Shown here in pieces: positions 46,490 through 55,701 of a DNA stretch of 64,000 nucleotides. The position numbers were made by a program, and so were the translations under genes. The DNA lies in the NCBI GenBank assembly GCA_036782995.1, contig DAIPXZ010000001.1, positions 248,001 to 312,000 on the forward strand, written 5' to 3'. Every line of letters begins with the position of its first letter. The first letter of the stretch is position 1. The notes below the pieces were generated by a model. It saw nothing but the letters and a program-made list of their open reading frames with translations, did no database searches and was not told where the DNA came from. The stretch is from DAIPXZ01 sp036782995. GTDB taxonomy: Bacteria; Bacillota; Clostridia; Saccharofermentanales; Saccharofermentanaceae.

Positions 46490-46518
46490 TTGTATTTCAG
46501 AACGGTACATGATATAAA
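46490..46518 (+). promoter_or_regulatory. promoter of the nfnAB operon
   Basis: -35 TTGTAT (46490-46495) and -10 TATAAA (46513-46518), 17 bp apart, 39 bases before the first start codon. AAGGAG lies seven bases before that start. Confidence 0.65.
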
Positions 46519-46557
46519 TTTCATATGTAGTTTTTTTACAGAGAGAAGGAGTTTTTC

Positions 46558-47418
46558 ATGTACGAGATTGTTTCCAAGCGTATTCTGAATTCTGCTGTTA
46601 CCCTAATGGAAATTAAGGCTCCGTTTGTTGCTAATAAGGCGAAGGCTGGACAGTTTATCATTTTTCGTATTGACGAATTCGGCGAGCGCGTCCCGTTGAC
46701 TATCGCAGATCATGACGCAGAACGCGGAACAGTCACGATTATTTTTCAAAATGTCGGAAAAACAACGAAATTTCTCTCCACAATGAATGTCGGCGACCAG
46801 CTTCTCGACTTCGTCGGACCTCTCGGAAAAGCGACCGAAATAGAAGGATATAAACGTGTTTGCATCATCGGTGGTGGTGTCGGATGCGCCATTGCCTATC
46901 CACAAGCAAAGGCTTTACACCAAACCGGCGCAAAGGTCGACATGATTGCAGGCTTCCGTAATAAAGATATTGTCATTTTAGAAGACGAAATGCGTGCGGT
47001 TTCCGATAATCTCTATATCACAACAGACGATGGTTCATACGGTACGAAGGGCTTTGTTACGCAGAAGCTCCAAGAGCTCATCGACGCCGGTAATTCTTAT
47101 GATTTAGTTATCGCCATCGGCCCAATCATCATGATGAAGTTCTTATCCGAGGTTACACGGCCCTATGGCATTAAGACATTGGTCAGCCTCAATCCTATCA
47201 TGATTGATGGTACGGGCATGTGTGGCGGATGCCGCGTCACCGTCGGCAATAAAATTCGCTTTGCCTGCGTCGACGGACCGGATTTCGACGGACACGAGGT
47301 CGATTTTGACGAATTGATGAAGCGAAATGCATATTATCGACAGCAAGAACAAGAGGACTCCAATCACGCCTGCCGTATTTTGAAAATGGGGGACGAAGCC
47401 AATGGCAAACATGAGTAA
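46558..47418 (+). CDS. nfnA: NADH-dependent ferredoxin:NADP+ oxidoreductase small subunit (NfnA/SudB-like)
   Basis: A 286-residue FAD/NAD-binding reductase of the ferredoxin-NADP reductase type. FAD-binding residues lie in GERVPLTIADHD near 42, the nucleotide-binding CIIGGGVGCAIAYP near 102, and the [2Fe-2S] site has C222, C225 and C237 with D217 as a likely fourth ligand, as known for NfnA. It bifurcates electrons with NfnB, coupling NADPH oxidation to reduction of NAD and ferredoxin, or the reverse. The gene overlaps nfnB by 17 bases. A PyrK- or HydG-type subunit is related but would not be paired with a GltA-like partner. Confidence 0.88.
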   Translation: MYEIVSKRILNSAVTLMEIKAPFVANKAKAGQFIIFRIDEFGERVPLTIADHDAERGTVTIIFQNVGKTTKFLSTMNVGDQLLDFVGPLGKATEIEGYKRVCIIGGGVGCAIAYPQAKALHQTGAKVDMIAGFRNKDIVILEDEMRAVSDNLYITTDDGSYGTKGFVTQKLQELIDAGNSYDLVIAIGPIIMMKFLSEVTRPYGIKTLVSLNPIMIDGTGMCGGCRVTVGNKIRFACVDGPDFDGHEVDFDELMKRNAYYRQQEQEDSNHACRILKMGDEANGKHE

Positions 47419-48793
47419 AACAAAATGTCCGATGCCTGTGCAGCCGGCAGATGAACGCAACAAGAATTTCTCCGAGGTCTCGCTCGGCTATTCAGAGCAA
47501 ACTGCCATAGAAGAGGCAACGCGTTGCTTGCACTGTGCAAATCGTCCATGTGTAGCTGGTTGCCCTGTGAACGTCCGTATCCCGGAATTCATAGAGAAAG
47601 TTGCCGCCGGCGATTTTGAAGCCGCCTATGAAATCATCAAATCGACAAATTGCCTCCCTGCGGTAAGCGGTAGAGTCTGCCCCCAGGAAAATCAATGTGA
47701 AAAGTATTGCGTCCGCGGCAAAGCAGGCGAGCCAGTCGCCATCGGTCGACTTGAGCGGTTTTGCGCTGATTATCATCGCGAACATGCTACAACAACTCCC
47801 GCACGTGTTCCTTCCAATGGACACCGTGTTGCCGTCATCGGCTCAGGTCCTTCCGGGCTCACCTGTGCAGGCGATTTAGCAGCGCTCGGTTACGAGGTAA
47901 CGGTATTCGAGGCTTTTCATAAAGCGGGTGGCGTGCTGGTTTACGGTATTCCGGAGTTCCGCCTCCCGAAGGCCATTGTCCAAAATGAAATCGACGGCTT
48001 ATCTGCGGCAGGCGTCACGTTTATGACGAATTTCGTCATTGGCAAGACACTGTCTGTTGATGAGCTTTTTGCTCAAGGCTTTGAAGCCGTCTTTATCGGC
48101 TCTGGCGCTGGGCTTCCTTCTTTTATGAATATCGAGGGCGAATCCTTAATTGGTGTTTATTCCGCAAACGAATACCTGACTCGTGCGAACTTAATGAAAG
48201 CCTATTTGAACGAATATGATACACCCATCCGAAAGAGTCAATCCGTTGCTGTCGTCGGCGGTGGCAATGTTGCCATGGATGCCGCCCGTACCGCGAAACG
48301 GTTGGGCGCACAAGAAGTGTCAATCATTTATCGTCGCTCTGAAGAAGAAATGCCGGCACGCAAGGAAGAAGTCGAGCACGCCAAAGAAGAAGGTATCATT
48401 TTCCATAATCTTTCCAATCCAACACGCATACTAGGCGCGGAAAATGGTGAGGTGAAAGGTATTGAGGTCATCGATATGGAGCTTGGCGAACCAGACGCTT
48501 CCGGTCGCAGACGTCCGATTGAGAAGAAAGGTTCTGAGCATACCTACGCTGTTGATACCGTTATTATCGCAATTGGTACTTCTCCGAATCCGCTCATTCG
48601 CAATACAACAGCTGGCTTGGATGCGACACCGAAGGGATGCCTCATCACAGATGAAGCTGGCGGTACTTCTCGTTCGGGTGTTTTTGCGGGTGGCGATGTC
48701 GTCACCGGTGCCGCGACCGTCATCTTGGCTATGGGTGCGGGAAAAACAGCGGCAAATGCCATCGATGAATATGTAAAGGGATTAAACACATGA
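47402..48793 (+). CDS. nfnB: NfnB/GltA-like NADPH oxidoreductase large subunit
   Basis: A 463-residue protein like the glutamate synthase small subunit. The N-terminal cysteine clusters CLHCANRPCVAGCP (near 42) and CPQENQCEKYC (near 98) hold two [4Fe-4S] clusters. Two dinucleotide folds follow, with GSGPSGLTCAGDLAALGYEV near 147 and GGGNVAMDAARTAKRLG near 285. The start at 47402 has GGGGGA eight bases upstream. Paired with the nfnA-like gene it should form NfnAB, which balances NADPH, NADH and ferredoxin in anaerobes that use [FeFe]-hydrogenase. A stand-alone GltA role is less likely given the partner. Confidence 0.9.
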   Translation: MANMSKTKCPMPVQPADERNKNFSEVSLGYSEQTAIEEATRCLHCANRPCVAGCPVNVRIPEFIEKVAAGDFEAAYEIIKSTNCLPAVSGRVCPQENQCEKYCVRGKAGEPVAIGRLERFCADYHREHATTTPARVPSNGHRVAVIGSGPSGLTCAGDLAALGYEVTVFEAFHKAGGVLVYGIPEFRLPKAIVQNEIDGLSAAGVTFMTNFVIGKTLSVDELFAQGFEAVFIGSGAGLPSFMNIEGESLIGVYSANEYLTRANLMKAYLNEYDTPIRKSQSVAVVGGGNVAMDAARTAKRLGAQEVSIIYRRSEEEMPARKEEVEHAKEEGIIFHNLSNPTRILGAENGEVKGIEVIDMELGEPDASGRRRPIEKKGSEHTYAVDTVIIAIGTSPNPLIRNTTAGLDATPKGCLITDEAGGTSRSGVFAGGDVVTGAATVILAMGAGKTAANAIDEYVKGLNT

Positions 48794-49776
48794 CCGAACC
48801 AATTCCGTCTTGTCCGAAAATTGTTGTTCTCGACGGAGCAACACTAAATCCGGGTGATTTATCTTGGTCATCCTTCGAGGCGCTCGGAGCCTTGACCGTA
48901 TATGATTACACCGCACCGGAGGATGTTGTCACACGGCTTGAAAATGCAACTATCGCACTCACCAACAAAACGGTTATGACAGAGGATATTATGGCGCAGC
49001 TCCCCATGCTTCGCTATATCGGTGCGTTAGCAACCGGCTACAATGTAATCGATGTTGATGCGGCCGCCAAACGTAATATTGTTGTGACCAACATCCCCGA
49101 ATATGCGACCTTTGCCACTGCGCAAATGACCATCGCTTTGTTACTCGAGCTTGCCGATCTGGTCGGGCATCACGATGCTCTCGTTCATGACGGGGCATGG
49201 GAAAGCTCGAAATACTTCTGTTTCTGGGATGGTTCACTAACTGAGCTGTGCGGCTTGACCATCGGTCTTTTCGGATTTGGAAAAATTGCACGCCGTGTTG
49301 CTGTCATCGCCGACGCATTGGGCATGAAGGTGCTTGCCACAAGAAGGACACCACCAAAGGATTCAGATGATATTCCGAATTTCGTCACGTTGGTCTCGCA
49401 AGAAGAGCTCTTCCACCAGTCCGACGTTTTATCATTTCATTGTCCGTTGACGCCCGAAACACAAGGCCTCGTCCGCAAAGAAACCATTGCTCAAATGAAA
49501 GATGGTGTTTGGTTGCTCAATACATCACGCGGCCCCGTTTTTCAGGAAGAAGACGTTGCCGCCGCACTCGAAACCGGAAAAATCGGCGGCGTTGGTGTCG
49601 ACGTACTTTCCCGTGAGCCGGCAGACTCTTCAAATCCGCTTCTTCATGCGCCACATTGCATTATCACACCTCATATCGCATGGGCACCCACAAAGACTCG
49701 GGCGCGTCTGATGGAAACAGCAAAAGAGAATATTCGCGCATATCTATCTGGAAACCTGATAAATATGGTATTCTAA
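48790..49776 (+). CDS. D-2-hydroxyacid dehydrogenase, hydroxypyruvate reductase type
   Basis: A 328-residue NAD(P)-dependent enzyme. The nucleotide loop is GLFGFGKIAR near 152, the catalytic Arg is in LLNTSRGP near 238, and the His is in TPHIAWAPTKTRARLME near 297. The KYFCFWDGSLTELCG stretch before the nucleotide fold is typical of glycerate dehydrogenases of the HprA group. It overlaps nfnB by ATGA, so it belongs to the same operon and may draw on the NAD(P)H pool set by NfnAB. The substrate is inferred only. Confidence 0.88.
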   Translation: MTEPIPSCPKIVVLDGATLNPGDLSWSSFEALGALTVYDYTAPEDVVTRLENATIALTNKTVMTEDIMAQLPMLRYIGALATGYNVIDVDAAAKRNIVVTNIPEYATFATAQMTIALLLELADLVGHHDALVHDGAWESSKYFCFWDGSLTELCGLTIGLFGFGKIARRVAVIADALGMKVLATRRTPPKDSDDIPNFVTLVSQEELFHQSDVLSFHCPLTPETQGLVRKETIAQMKDGVWLLNTSRGPVFQEEDVAAALETGKIGGVGVDVLSREPADSSNPLLHAPHCIITPHIAWAPTKTRARLMETAKENIRAYLSGNLINMVF

Positions 49777-49872
49777 TCATGTTTTGCCCCCTCCGACCCT
49801 TTCGGATAACAAAACATTTATATCAGCGAGCTGATACGAAATCAACGACTCGCTAATAAAAGGAGTTTATTC

Positions 49873-50337
49873 ATGCTAAGAAATGCGATATATGTTTTCC
49901 TCATCTCAATGATTCCGGTAATTGAGCTTCGTGGTGCGATTCCGGCAGGGGCCGCCCTTCATTTACCATTTTGGCTTTGCTATATACTGGCCGTTATCGG
50001 TAATATGATACCCGTTCCTTTCATCCTTTTATTCGTCAATAAAGTCTTTGATTGGATGCGCAAATATCCGAAACTCAACAAGATAGTTGTCTTTTGCGAA
50101 ACAAAGTTTGCCAAAAAAGCGGCCAAGGCTGGCAAAGCCACTTTCTGGACGCTCGTCGGTTTCGTTGCCATCCCACTTCCGGGAACAGGCGCATGGACCG
50201 GTTCAGGCATTGCTGCAGTACTGGAGGTTCCTTTTTGGAAGGCTTTCCTCGCGGCATTTATCGGAGTCCTTATTGCAGGTGCGATTATGACAGCAGCATC
50301 ATACGGCCTTGTTTCCGGACTCAGCTTTTTGCTTTAA
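49873..50337 (+). CDS. small multidrug export family membrane protein (COG2426)
   Basis: A 154-residue membrane protein with about four helices. The family pattern includes MIPVIELRGAIPAG near residue 12, IGNMIPVPFILLF near 42 and AIPLPGTGAWTGS near 98, where the last holds the conserved PLPGTGAWTG loop. These proteins are named small multidrug exporters but have little experimental support. AAGGAG precedes the start. It stands between the dehydrogenase and an epimerase gene. Confidence 0.88.
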   Translation: MLRNAIYVFLISMIPVIELRGAIPAGAALHLPFWLCYILAVIGNMIPVPFILLFVNKVFDWMRKYPKLNKIVVFCETKFAKKAAKAGKATFWTLVGFVAIPLPGTGAWTGSGIAAVLEVPFWKAFLAAFIGVLIAGAIMTAASYGLVSGLSFLL

Positions 50338-50429
50338 TCCTATCTTTTTTCGACAAATATCTGAAATTTTCCTCTTTCTTTGCGTGGTAGTATGTTAGTA
50401 GACTTTCATGCCGTGAAGGAGGATTTTTT

Positions 50430-51422
50430 ATGCGCGCATTAATCATCGGTGGTACAGGAACAATCAGTATGTCTATCTCGAAGTTATTGATTGCCAAGGG
50501 ATGGGAGCTTTATTTAGTTAATCGTGGAATCCGCGCATCCTCTGTTGAAGGAGCGCACATGGTATCCGCCGATTTAAATGACGAAACCGCTTTTTGCGAA
50601 ACGGTATCGAAGCTCGGGGATTTCGATGTTGTTGCCGATTTTTTCGCATTTCATACCGATGCAGTCGAACGCGATATCCGTTGCTTTAACGGCAAGACGA
50701 AACAATACATTTTCATTAGCTCTGCGTCTGCATATCAGAAACCACTATCCAGTCCCTACATCACAGAATCTACACCCCTTCATAACCCCTATTGGCAATA
50801 TTCTCGTGATAAGATTGCATGTGAAAGAGTGCTCATGGATGCCTATACAGAAACCGGCTTCCCGATCACCATTGTTCGTCCGAGTCATACATATGCTGAT
50901 GGTGCGATTCCTCTTTCTTTCCATAGCGATAAGGGACCATGGACGGAGTTGAAGCGCATGATGAACAACAAAGAAGTCATCGTACATGGTGACGGTACAT
51001 CACTTTGGACTGTCACGCATAGTACGGATTTTGCGAAAGGATTCGTTGGTTTGATGGGAAATATTCATGCCATCGGCGAAGCCGTACACATCACCTCAGA
51101 CGAATCACTAACCTGGGATCAGATTTACACGAGCGTCGGAAACGCACTTGGTGTTACGCCGAAGCTCATTCATATCAGCAGTGAGATGTTGATTGCACGC
51201 GAGCCTTCTCTCCTCGGACCACTTCTCGGAGATAAATCAAATACAGTTATTTTCGACAATTCGAAACTGAAACGCCTCGTTCCGGATTTTTGTGCGACAA
51301 CTCGCTTTGATCAAGGCATCCGTCAATCGATGGATTGTCTTCTTGCTAATCCAGCATTGCAGGTATTCGATCCTGAATGGGATGCTTGGATTGATGAGAC
51401 AATTCGTTCCGTGAGAGCTTAA
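50430..51422 (+). CDS. NAD-dependent epimerase/dehydratase family protein (SDR)
   Basis: A 330-residue extended short-chain dehydrogenase-like protein. It has a nucleotide loop GGTGTIS (residues 7-13), VVADFFAFH near 73, and the catalytic Tyr-Lys pair in YSRDK near 130. It lacks a recognisable specificity motif. Similar proteins act as nucleotide-sugar epimerases or as atypical SDR reductases; the reaction is not predictable. AAGGAGG lies before the start. Convergent with the SulP gene at its end. Confidence 0.85.
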   Translation: MRALIIGGTGTISMSISKLLIAKGWELYLVNRGIRASSVEGAHMVSADLNDETAFCETVSKLGDFDVVADFFAFHTDAVERDIRCFNGKTKQYIFISSASAYQKPLSSPYITESTPLHNPYWQYSRDKIACERVLMDAYTETGFPITIVRPSHTYADGAIPLSFHSDKGPWTELKRMMNNKEVIVHGDGTSLWTVTHSTDFAKGFVGLMGNIHAIGEAVHITSDESLTWDQIYTSVGNALGVTPKLIHISSEMLIAREPSLLGPLLGDKSNTVIFDNSKLKRLVPDFCATTRFDQGIRQSMDCLLANPALQVFDPEWDAWIDETIRSVRA

Positions 51423-51478
51423 TGCGGACATCAGCAATGGTTGGCAATTCCCGAAAAAACAATATACGATCGTCTTCT

Positions 51479-53170
51479 TTAAGCGTTCGCCGTCTTCTCT
51501 GTCTTCACGAAGTTTTCCTGTACGTAATGTATGGCAGGTGTGAGGCTAGAGAAAATATGATCTTCACCGATCTTCTTGAGCAAGTCTGCTTTGGTTAATG
51601 CCGCCAACGGCTGATCGTGTACACCCGACAATATCAGCGTAATGTCGTTCGATTTGCATCGTCCTACCATTTGACGGAAGGCTTGAAGTCCAGTCGCATC
51701 CATGACAGATACGTGCTTCATTTTGATGATAAGTACATCTGTCTTTTTGCCAGCCTTCGATGCTTCGGCTAAGAATTTGTCGGCCGCTCCGAAAAAGAAT
51801 GGTCCATTGATTTCGTATATCAAAACATTATCCAACGTCTTACGCGGTGTTTTATCATCTATATCTTCTTCATCCTGCGCCTGCTCGTCCATGGCACGTA
51901 CCTTCACCTCACCGACATCAGCCATTCTCTTCATGAAGAGGATTGCGGCAAGAACGATACCGACTTCAATGGCTACAACAAGATCGGCAAAAACAGTTAG
52001 GAAGAAGGTTACCAGAAGAACGAGCACATCGCTTTTCGGGGCCTTGAATATACCGGCAAATTCACGCCAGCCACACATATTATAAGCAACCATAATGAGG
52101 ACAGCTGCCAACGCCGCAAGCGGAACCATTTTTGCAAACGGCATGAAAACGACAAGAATGACGAGTAGCGTCAATGCATGAACAATACCTGCGACTGGTG
52201 TGCGGCCGCCGTTCTTGATGTTAGCTACTGTTCTGGCAATCGCACCCGTTGCCGGGATTCCGCCGAAAAGTGCTGATGCCATATTCGCGACACCTTGTCC
52301 GATAAGCTCCGTATTGGAATTATGCTTTGAACCAATCATACCGTCCGAAACGACCGCAGAGAGCAACGACTCTATGGAGCCTAAGAAAGCGATGGTGAAT
52401 GCAGAGGGCGCGAGTTTTACAATCATATCCCATGTGACACTCGGAAATGCCGGCATCGGTGGCTTCGAAGAAAGAGAACCAAATGTCGAACCAATCGTCT
52501 CAACACCATCCAAGCCAGCGAGCTTTACGACAGCCGACATAACGACAAGAGCAATAAGCGCCGCCGGAATTTTTGCCGTGAGTTTCGGCCAAAATATCAA
52601 TATCAATAGGGCCGCTGCACCGATTGCGAGCGTAATCCAATTCACAGATGAAATGGCGCTGGCATACACTTTTACCTTACCTACGACGTCACCCGGGAGT
52701 TTTTCCGTAGTCAATCCCAGAAAATCCTTGATTTGCGAGACAAATATGGAAATCGCGATACCACTCGTGAATCCGGTGGTAATCGGATAAGGAATGAATT
52801 TAATCACGGCACCGAGTTTGCATAAACCGAAGACAATCATCATCAGTCCCGCCATGAAAGTCGCAATAGTCAATCCGGTAATCCCGTATTCCGCGACAAT
52901 GTTATAGATAATTACCATGAATGCGGCTGTCGGGCCGCCGATTTGCACGCGGCTTCCACCTAATAGCGAAATGAAAAAGCCTGCGACAATTGCTGTATAG
53001 ATGCCTCTCTCAGGTGGAACACCCGATGCAATCGCGAGGGCGATAGAAAGCGGCAATGCGATAATCGCAACAATCAGTCCTGCGACAACATCTTTGCCGA
53101 ATTGTTCTTTGGAATAATTCTTGAGTACAGAAAGAAGCTTAGGACGAAAAACATCCTTAAAATAACTCAT
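51479..53170 (-). CDS. SulP family anion transporter with STAS domain
   Basis: A 563-residue protein. About a dozen membrane segments span residues 25-410, with the SulP signature near residue 27 (GKDVVAGLIVAIIALPLSIA) and GGSRVQIGGPTAAFMVI near 70. A C-terminal STAS domain spans about 440-555 (VLIYEINGPFFFGAAD; KHVSVMDATGLQAF). The family moves sulfate, bicarbonate or other anions, often with sodium or protons. A linked carbonic anhydrase is absent. The substrate is unknown. GGGAG precedes the start. Confidence 0.92.
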   Translation of the reverse strand: MSYFKDVFRPKLLSVLKNYSKEQFGKDVVAGLIVAIIALPLSIALAIASGVPPERGIYTAIVAGFFISLLGGSRVQIGGPTAAFMVIIYNIVAEYGITGLTIATFMAGLMMIVFGLCKLGAVIKFIPYPITTGFTSGIAISIFVSQIKDFLGLTTEKLPGDVVGKVKVYASAISSVNWITLAIGAAALLILIFWPKLTAKIPAALIALVVMSAVVKLAGLDGVETIGSTFGSLSSKPPMPAFPSVTWDMIVKLAPSAFTIAFLGSIESLLSAVVSDGMIGSKHNSNTELIGQGVANMASALFGGIPATGAIARTVANIKNGGRTPVAGIVHALTLLVILVVFMPFAKMVPLAALAAVLIMVAYNMCGWREFAGIFKAPKSDVLVLLVTFFLTVFADLVVAIEVGIVLAAILFMKRMADVGEVKVRAMDEQAQDEEDIDDKTPRKTLDNVLIYEINGPFFFGAADKFLAEASKAGKKTDVLIIKMKHVSVMDATGLQAFRQMVGRCKSNDITLILSGVHDQPLAALTKADLLKKIGEDHIFSSLTPAIHYVQENFVKTEKTANA

Positions 53171-53309
53171 GGTAATTGATTCTCCCTTTGATAAATTGCC
53201 GAATTAGCGACACAACGAGAGAAATATAGTCTTCTGATTTGGTAAAGTCAACGGTTTATATGGTAATTTCTACAATATGCACAAGACGCCGGGCTTATGG
53301 GGCTTTTTC

Positions 53310-54212
53310 TTACAAAGATGCGCGCGAATCGGCCTCGTTTTGCTCTCGAAAATCGCGAGGACTGACACCGATTACTTTGCGGAAGGTTTCGGCAAAATAG
53401 CTCGCGCCATGGAAGCCGCACATTTCACTGATTGCAATCATGCTGAGGTCTGTGCCTGATACTAATGTTGTACTTTTCGAAATTCGATAATGACAAAGAT
53501 ATTGCCCCGGCGTTTGGTGAAGCGATTTTTTGAAAAGCTGACAGCATTTGCTACGGCACACCTTGCCCGCAGCAGCAATATCGTCGAGCGAAATATCTTC
53601 GGCATAGTGAGCCTGAATAAAGCCAATCATGTCTTTGAGCATGAACGAATCCGGATTTTTTCTCAACGCGGTTTCGCCTTCTTTTTCCGTATGGAGAAAA
53701 ATGTTGCGCCATAGAGAAGTGAATTTCTCGCTTATTTCCATCTCGTAAAGAGGATGTCTTTCGCAAGACAATGTATGTATGGCAGCGATTTGTGCAATCG
53801 CATCCTTCTCCCACGTTTCTTTCCCCCTTAGCACAATCGCGTCACGTTGTGGGTCAAGAAGGAACGGCCGAATATAGTTCTCATCAATAACCGGCGGCGT
53901 TCCTATGATTGAAGGGTTAATGAGAAGCACAAGATATTTGGCATTTTCGCAGTCTCCGGCAAATGAATAGTGCAAACGATTCCCATTTATCACGATGCCC
54001 TGTCCCTCGGAAAGTGAGTACAAATGATCGTTTACGAACGATGTCATTGTGCCTTGCAGCATTATTAGACACTCCCATTCGTTATGCCAATGGCAAATTG
54101 TCGATTGATTCGGATATCGAGATAGCTCATCGATGCTGGTTTTCACCGGAAAAGCCGGCACATCGTATTGGATAATTTCTGACAAATTTTCTCGTACACG
54201 TAATTGTTGCAT
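53310..54212 (-). CDS. AraC family transcriptional regulator with cupin domain
   Basis: A 300-residue protein with an N-terminal cupin-like sensory domain at about 15-110 (WHNEWECLIMLQGTMTSFV) and a C-terminal double helix-turn-helix at about 195-295 (DISLDDIAAAGKVCRSKCC; ISEMCGFHGASYFAETFRK). This is the layout of AraC regulators responding to sugars. It diverges from the MATE gene across a 133-base gap, so it may control that pump and itself. Confidence 0.9.
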   Translation of the reverse strand: MQQLRVRENLSEIIQYDVPAFPVKTSIDELSRYPNQSTICHWHNEWECLIMLQGTMTSFVNDHLYSLSEGQGIVINGNRLHYSFAGDCENAKYLVLLINPSIIGTPPVIDENYIRPFLLDPQRDAIVLRGKETWEKDAIAQIAAIHTLSCERHPLYEMEISEKFTSLWRNIFLHTEKEGETALRKNPDSFMLKDMIGFIQAHYAEDISLDDIAAAGKVCRSKCCQLFKKSLHQTPGQYLCHYRISKSTTLVSGTDLSMIAISEMCGFHGASYFAETFRKVIGVSPRDFREQNEADSRASL

Positions 54213-54345
54213 GACAATTCCCTCGAAATAGTTCGTTCGTATATGATTGTTATCGAATAAGCGTCAAAAACGATAGAATGTGTATTTCTACGCACTATAC
54301 TTGTATTATACCATGCATTGAAAATCGATAATAGACGGAGGACTT

Positions 54346-55701
54346 ATGGACGATAAAACGAAATACTCGAGAAAACTGTTTTTCTCCACCCTAATTACTC
54401 TCGTTCTGCCGATTATCATTCAGAACTTTATCGCTGCCGCGGTCAATTCCGCCGACACGATTATGCTTTCTTTCGTGAGCCAATCTGCTCTCTCTGGCGT
54501 ATCACTCGCGTCTCAGATTCAATTCGTCTTCACGCTTTTCCTAAATGGTTGCATGATGGGTACACAGATTCTTGTCGCGCAATACTGGGGCAAGGGAGAA
54601 AAAGATAATGTTCATAAGATAATGGGGGTCGGCATAACTCTTGCTGTCATTGTGGCTTCTCTTTTTGCTCTGGCTTCCCTTACCATTCCGCAATACCTCA
54701 TGCGGTTGTTTACGAATGAGACCCCATTAATTGAAAACGGCATCGTCTACTTGCGTATTTGCGGCATATCTTTTATTTTCATGGGCATTTCTTCTGTCAT
54801 CCTGACCGTGCTAAAAAGCACGAAGCGTGCCTTTCTTTCTGCGATTATCGGTTCCTCTTCTTTAATAATCAACATCATACTGAATGCCATATTCATTTTT
54901 GGGTTGCTCGGATCACCGAAGCTCGGTGTGGTCGGCGTCGCACTCGCAACACTCATTGCTCGCGCCTTTGAAATGATCGTCTGTATTATCATTGTTTGCA
55001 GAACGGAGCACATGAAGCTTACACCTCGCGATTTGATTTTCTCCCATAAAACGCTGACGAAGGATTTCTTCCGTTATGCGATTCCGGTCATTGGAAATTT
55101 TCTATCGTGGGGTAGTGCTTTTACGATGTATTCCGTAATTTTGGGACATCTCGGAGAAGATGTGGTCGCAGCGAATTCCATTGCTTCCGTCGTACGTAAT
55201 CTCTCCGCAGTCGTTTGTTGCGGCATCGGAAGCGGTGGAGCAATCATGATTGGTAACCAGCTCGGGAATGGCGAAATCGAACACGCACGTGTCGACGGCG
55301 GTCGTCTCGTTCGTGCTTCCATTGCGACCGGTGCTATCGGTGGATTGTTGGTTTTGCTAGCGCGTCCACTAATTCTGCATTACATGCCGCTTTCGCCTCT
55401 CGCAACGGACTACTTAAGCGTCATGCTCTATATCAATTCGTATTACATCATCGGTAAAGCAATCAATTCTACCGTCATCGGCGGCATTTTCGCAGCAGGC
55501 GGAGATTCGCGATTTGGCTTCCTTTGCGACACCATCGATATGTGGGTCTTTTCCGTACCGCTCGGTTTCCTTTGCGCTTTCGTGTTCAAAATTCCAGTGG
55601 AGTGGGTATACTTCGTCCTTTGCCTCGATGAATTCGTGAAAATCCCGGTTGTATATATCCGTTACAAAAAATACAAATGGCTACGTAATCTTACTCGTTG
55701 A
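54346..55701 (+). CDS. MATE family efflux transporter
   Basis: A 451-residue membrane protein with twelve predicted helices in two repeats. It shows the MATE patterns near residues 29-48 (AAAVNSADTIMLSFVSQSAL), NGCMMGTQILVAQYWGKG near 65, and GAIMIGNQLGNGEIEHA near 305. It should expel a drug or metabolite using sodium or protons. A CGGAGG-type site precedes the start. It diverges from an AraC regulator and converges on the radical SAM gene, overlapping its end by 11 bases. Confidence 0.92.
   Translation: MDDKTKYSRKLFFSTLITLVLPIIIQNFIAAAVNSADTIMLSFVSQSALSGVSLASQIQFVFTLFLNGCMMGTQILVAQYWGKGEKDNVHKIMGVGITLAVIVASLFALASLTIPQYLMRLFTNETPLIENGIVYLRICGISFIFMGISSVILTVLKSTKRAFLSAIIGSSSLIINIILNAIFIFGLLGSPKLGVVGVALATLIARAFEMIVCIIIVCRTEHMKLTPRDLIFSHKTLTKDFFRYAIPVIGNFLSWGSAFTMYSVILGHLGEDVVAANSIASVVRNLSAVVCCGIGSGGAIMIGNQLGNGEIEHARVDGGRLVRASIATGAIGGLLVLLARPLILHYMPLSPLATDYLSVMLYINSYYIIGKAINSTVIGGIFAAGGDSRFGFLCDTIDMWVFSVPLGFLCAFVFKIPVEWVYFVLCLDEFVKIPVVYIRYKKYKWLRNLTR

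Noticed and set aside
46087..46524. 145-codon open frame on the minus strand across the RNA candidate
   Set aside because: Its sequence is unlike a protein (Arg/Gly/Pro-rich over the GC-rich hairpins), it has no ribosome-binding site, and the DNA is better explained by an RNA gene with promoter and terminator.
54213..54345. Defined operator between the AraC regulator and the MATE gene
   Set aside because: Several AT-rich -10-like hexamers are present, but no clear -35 or repeated half-site could be supported.
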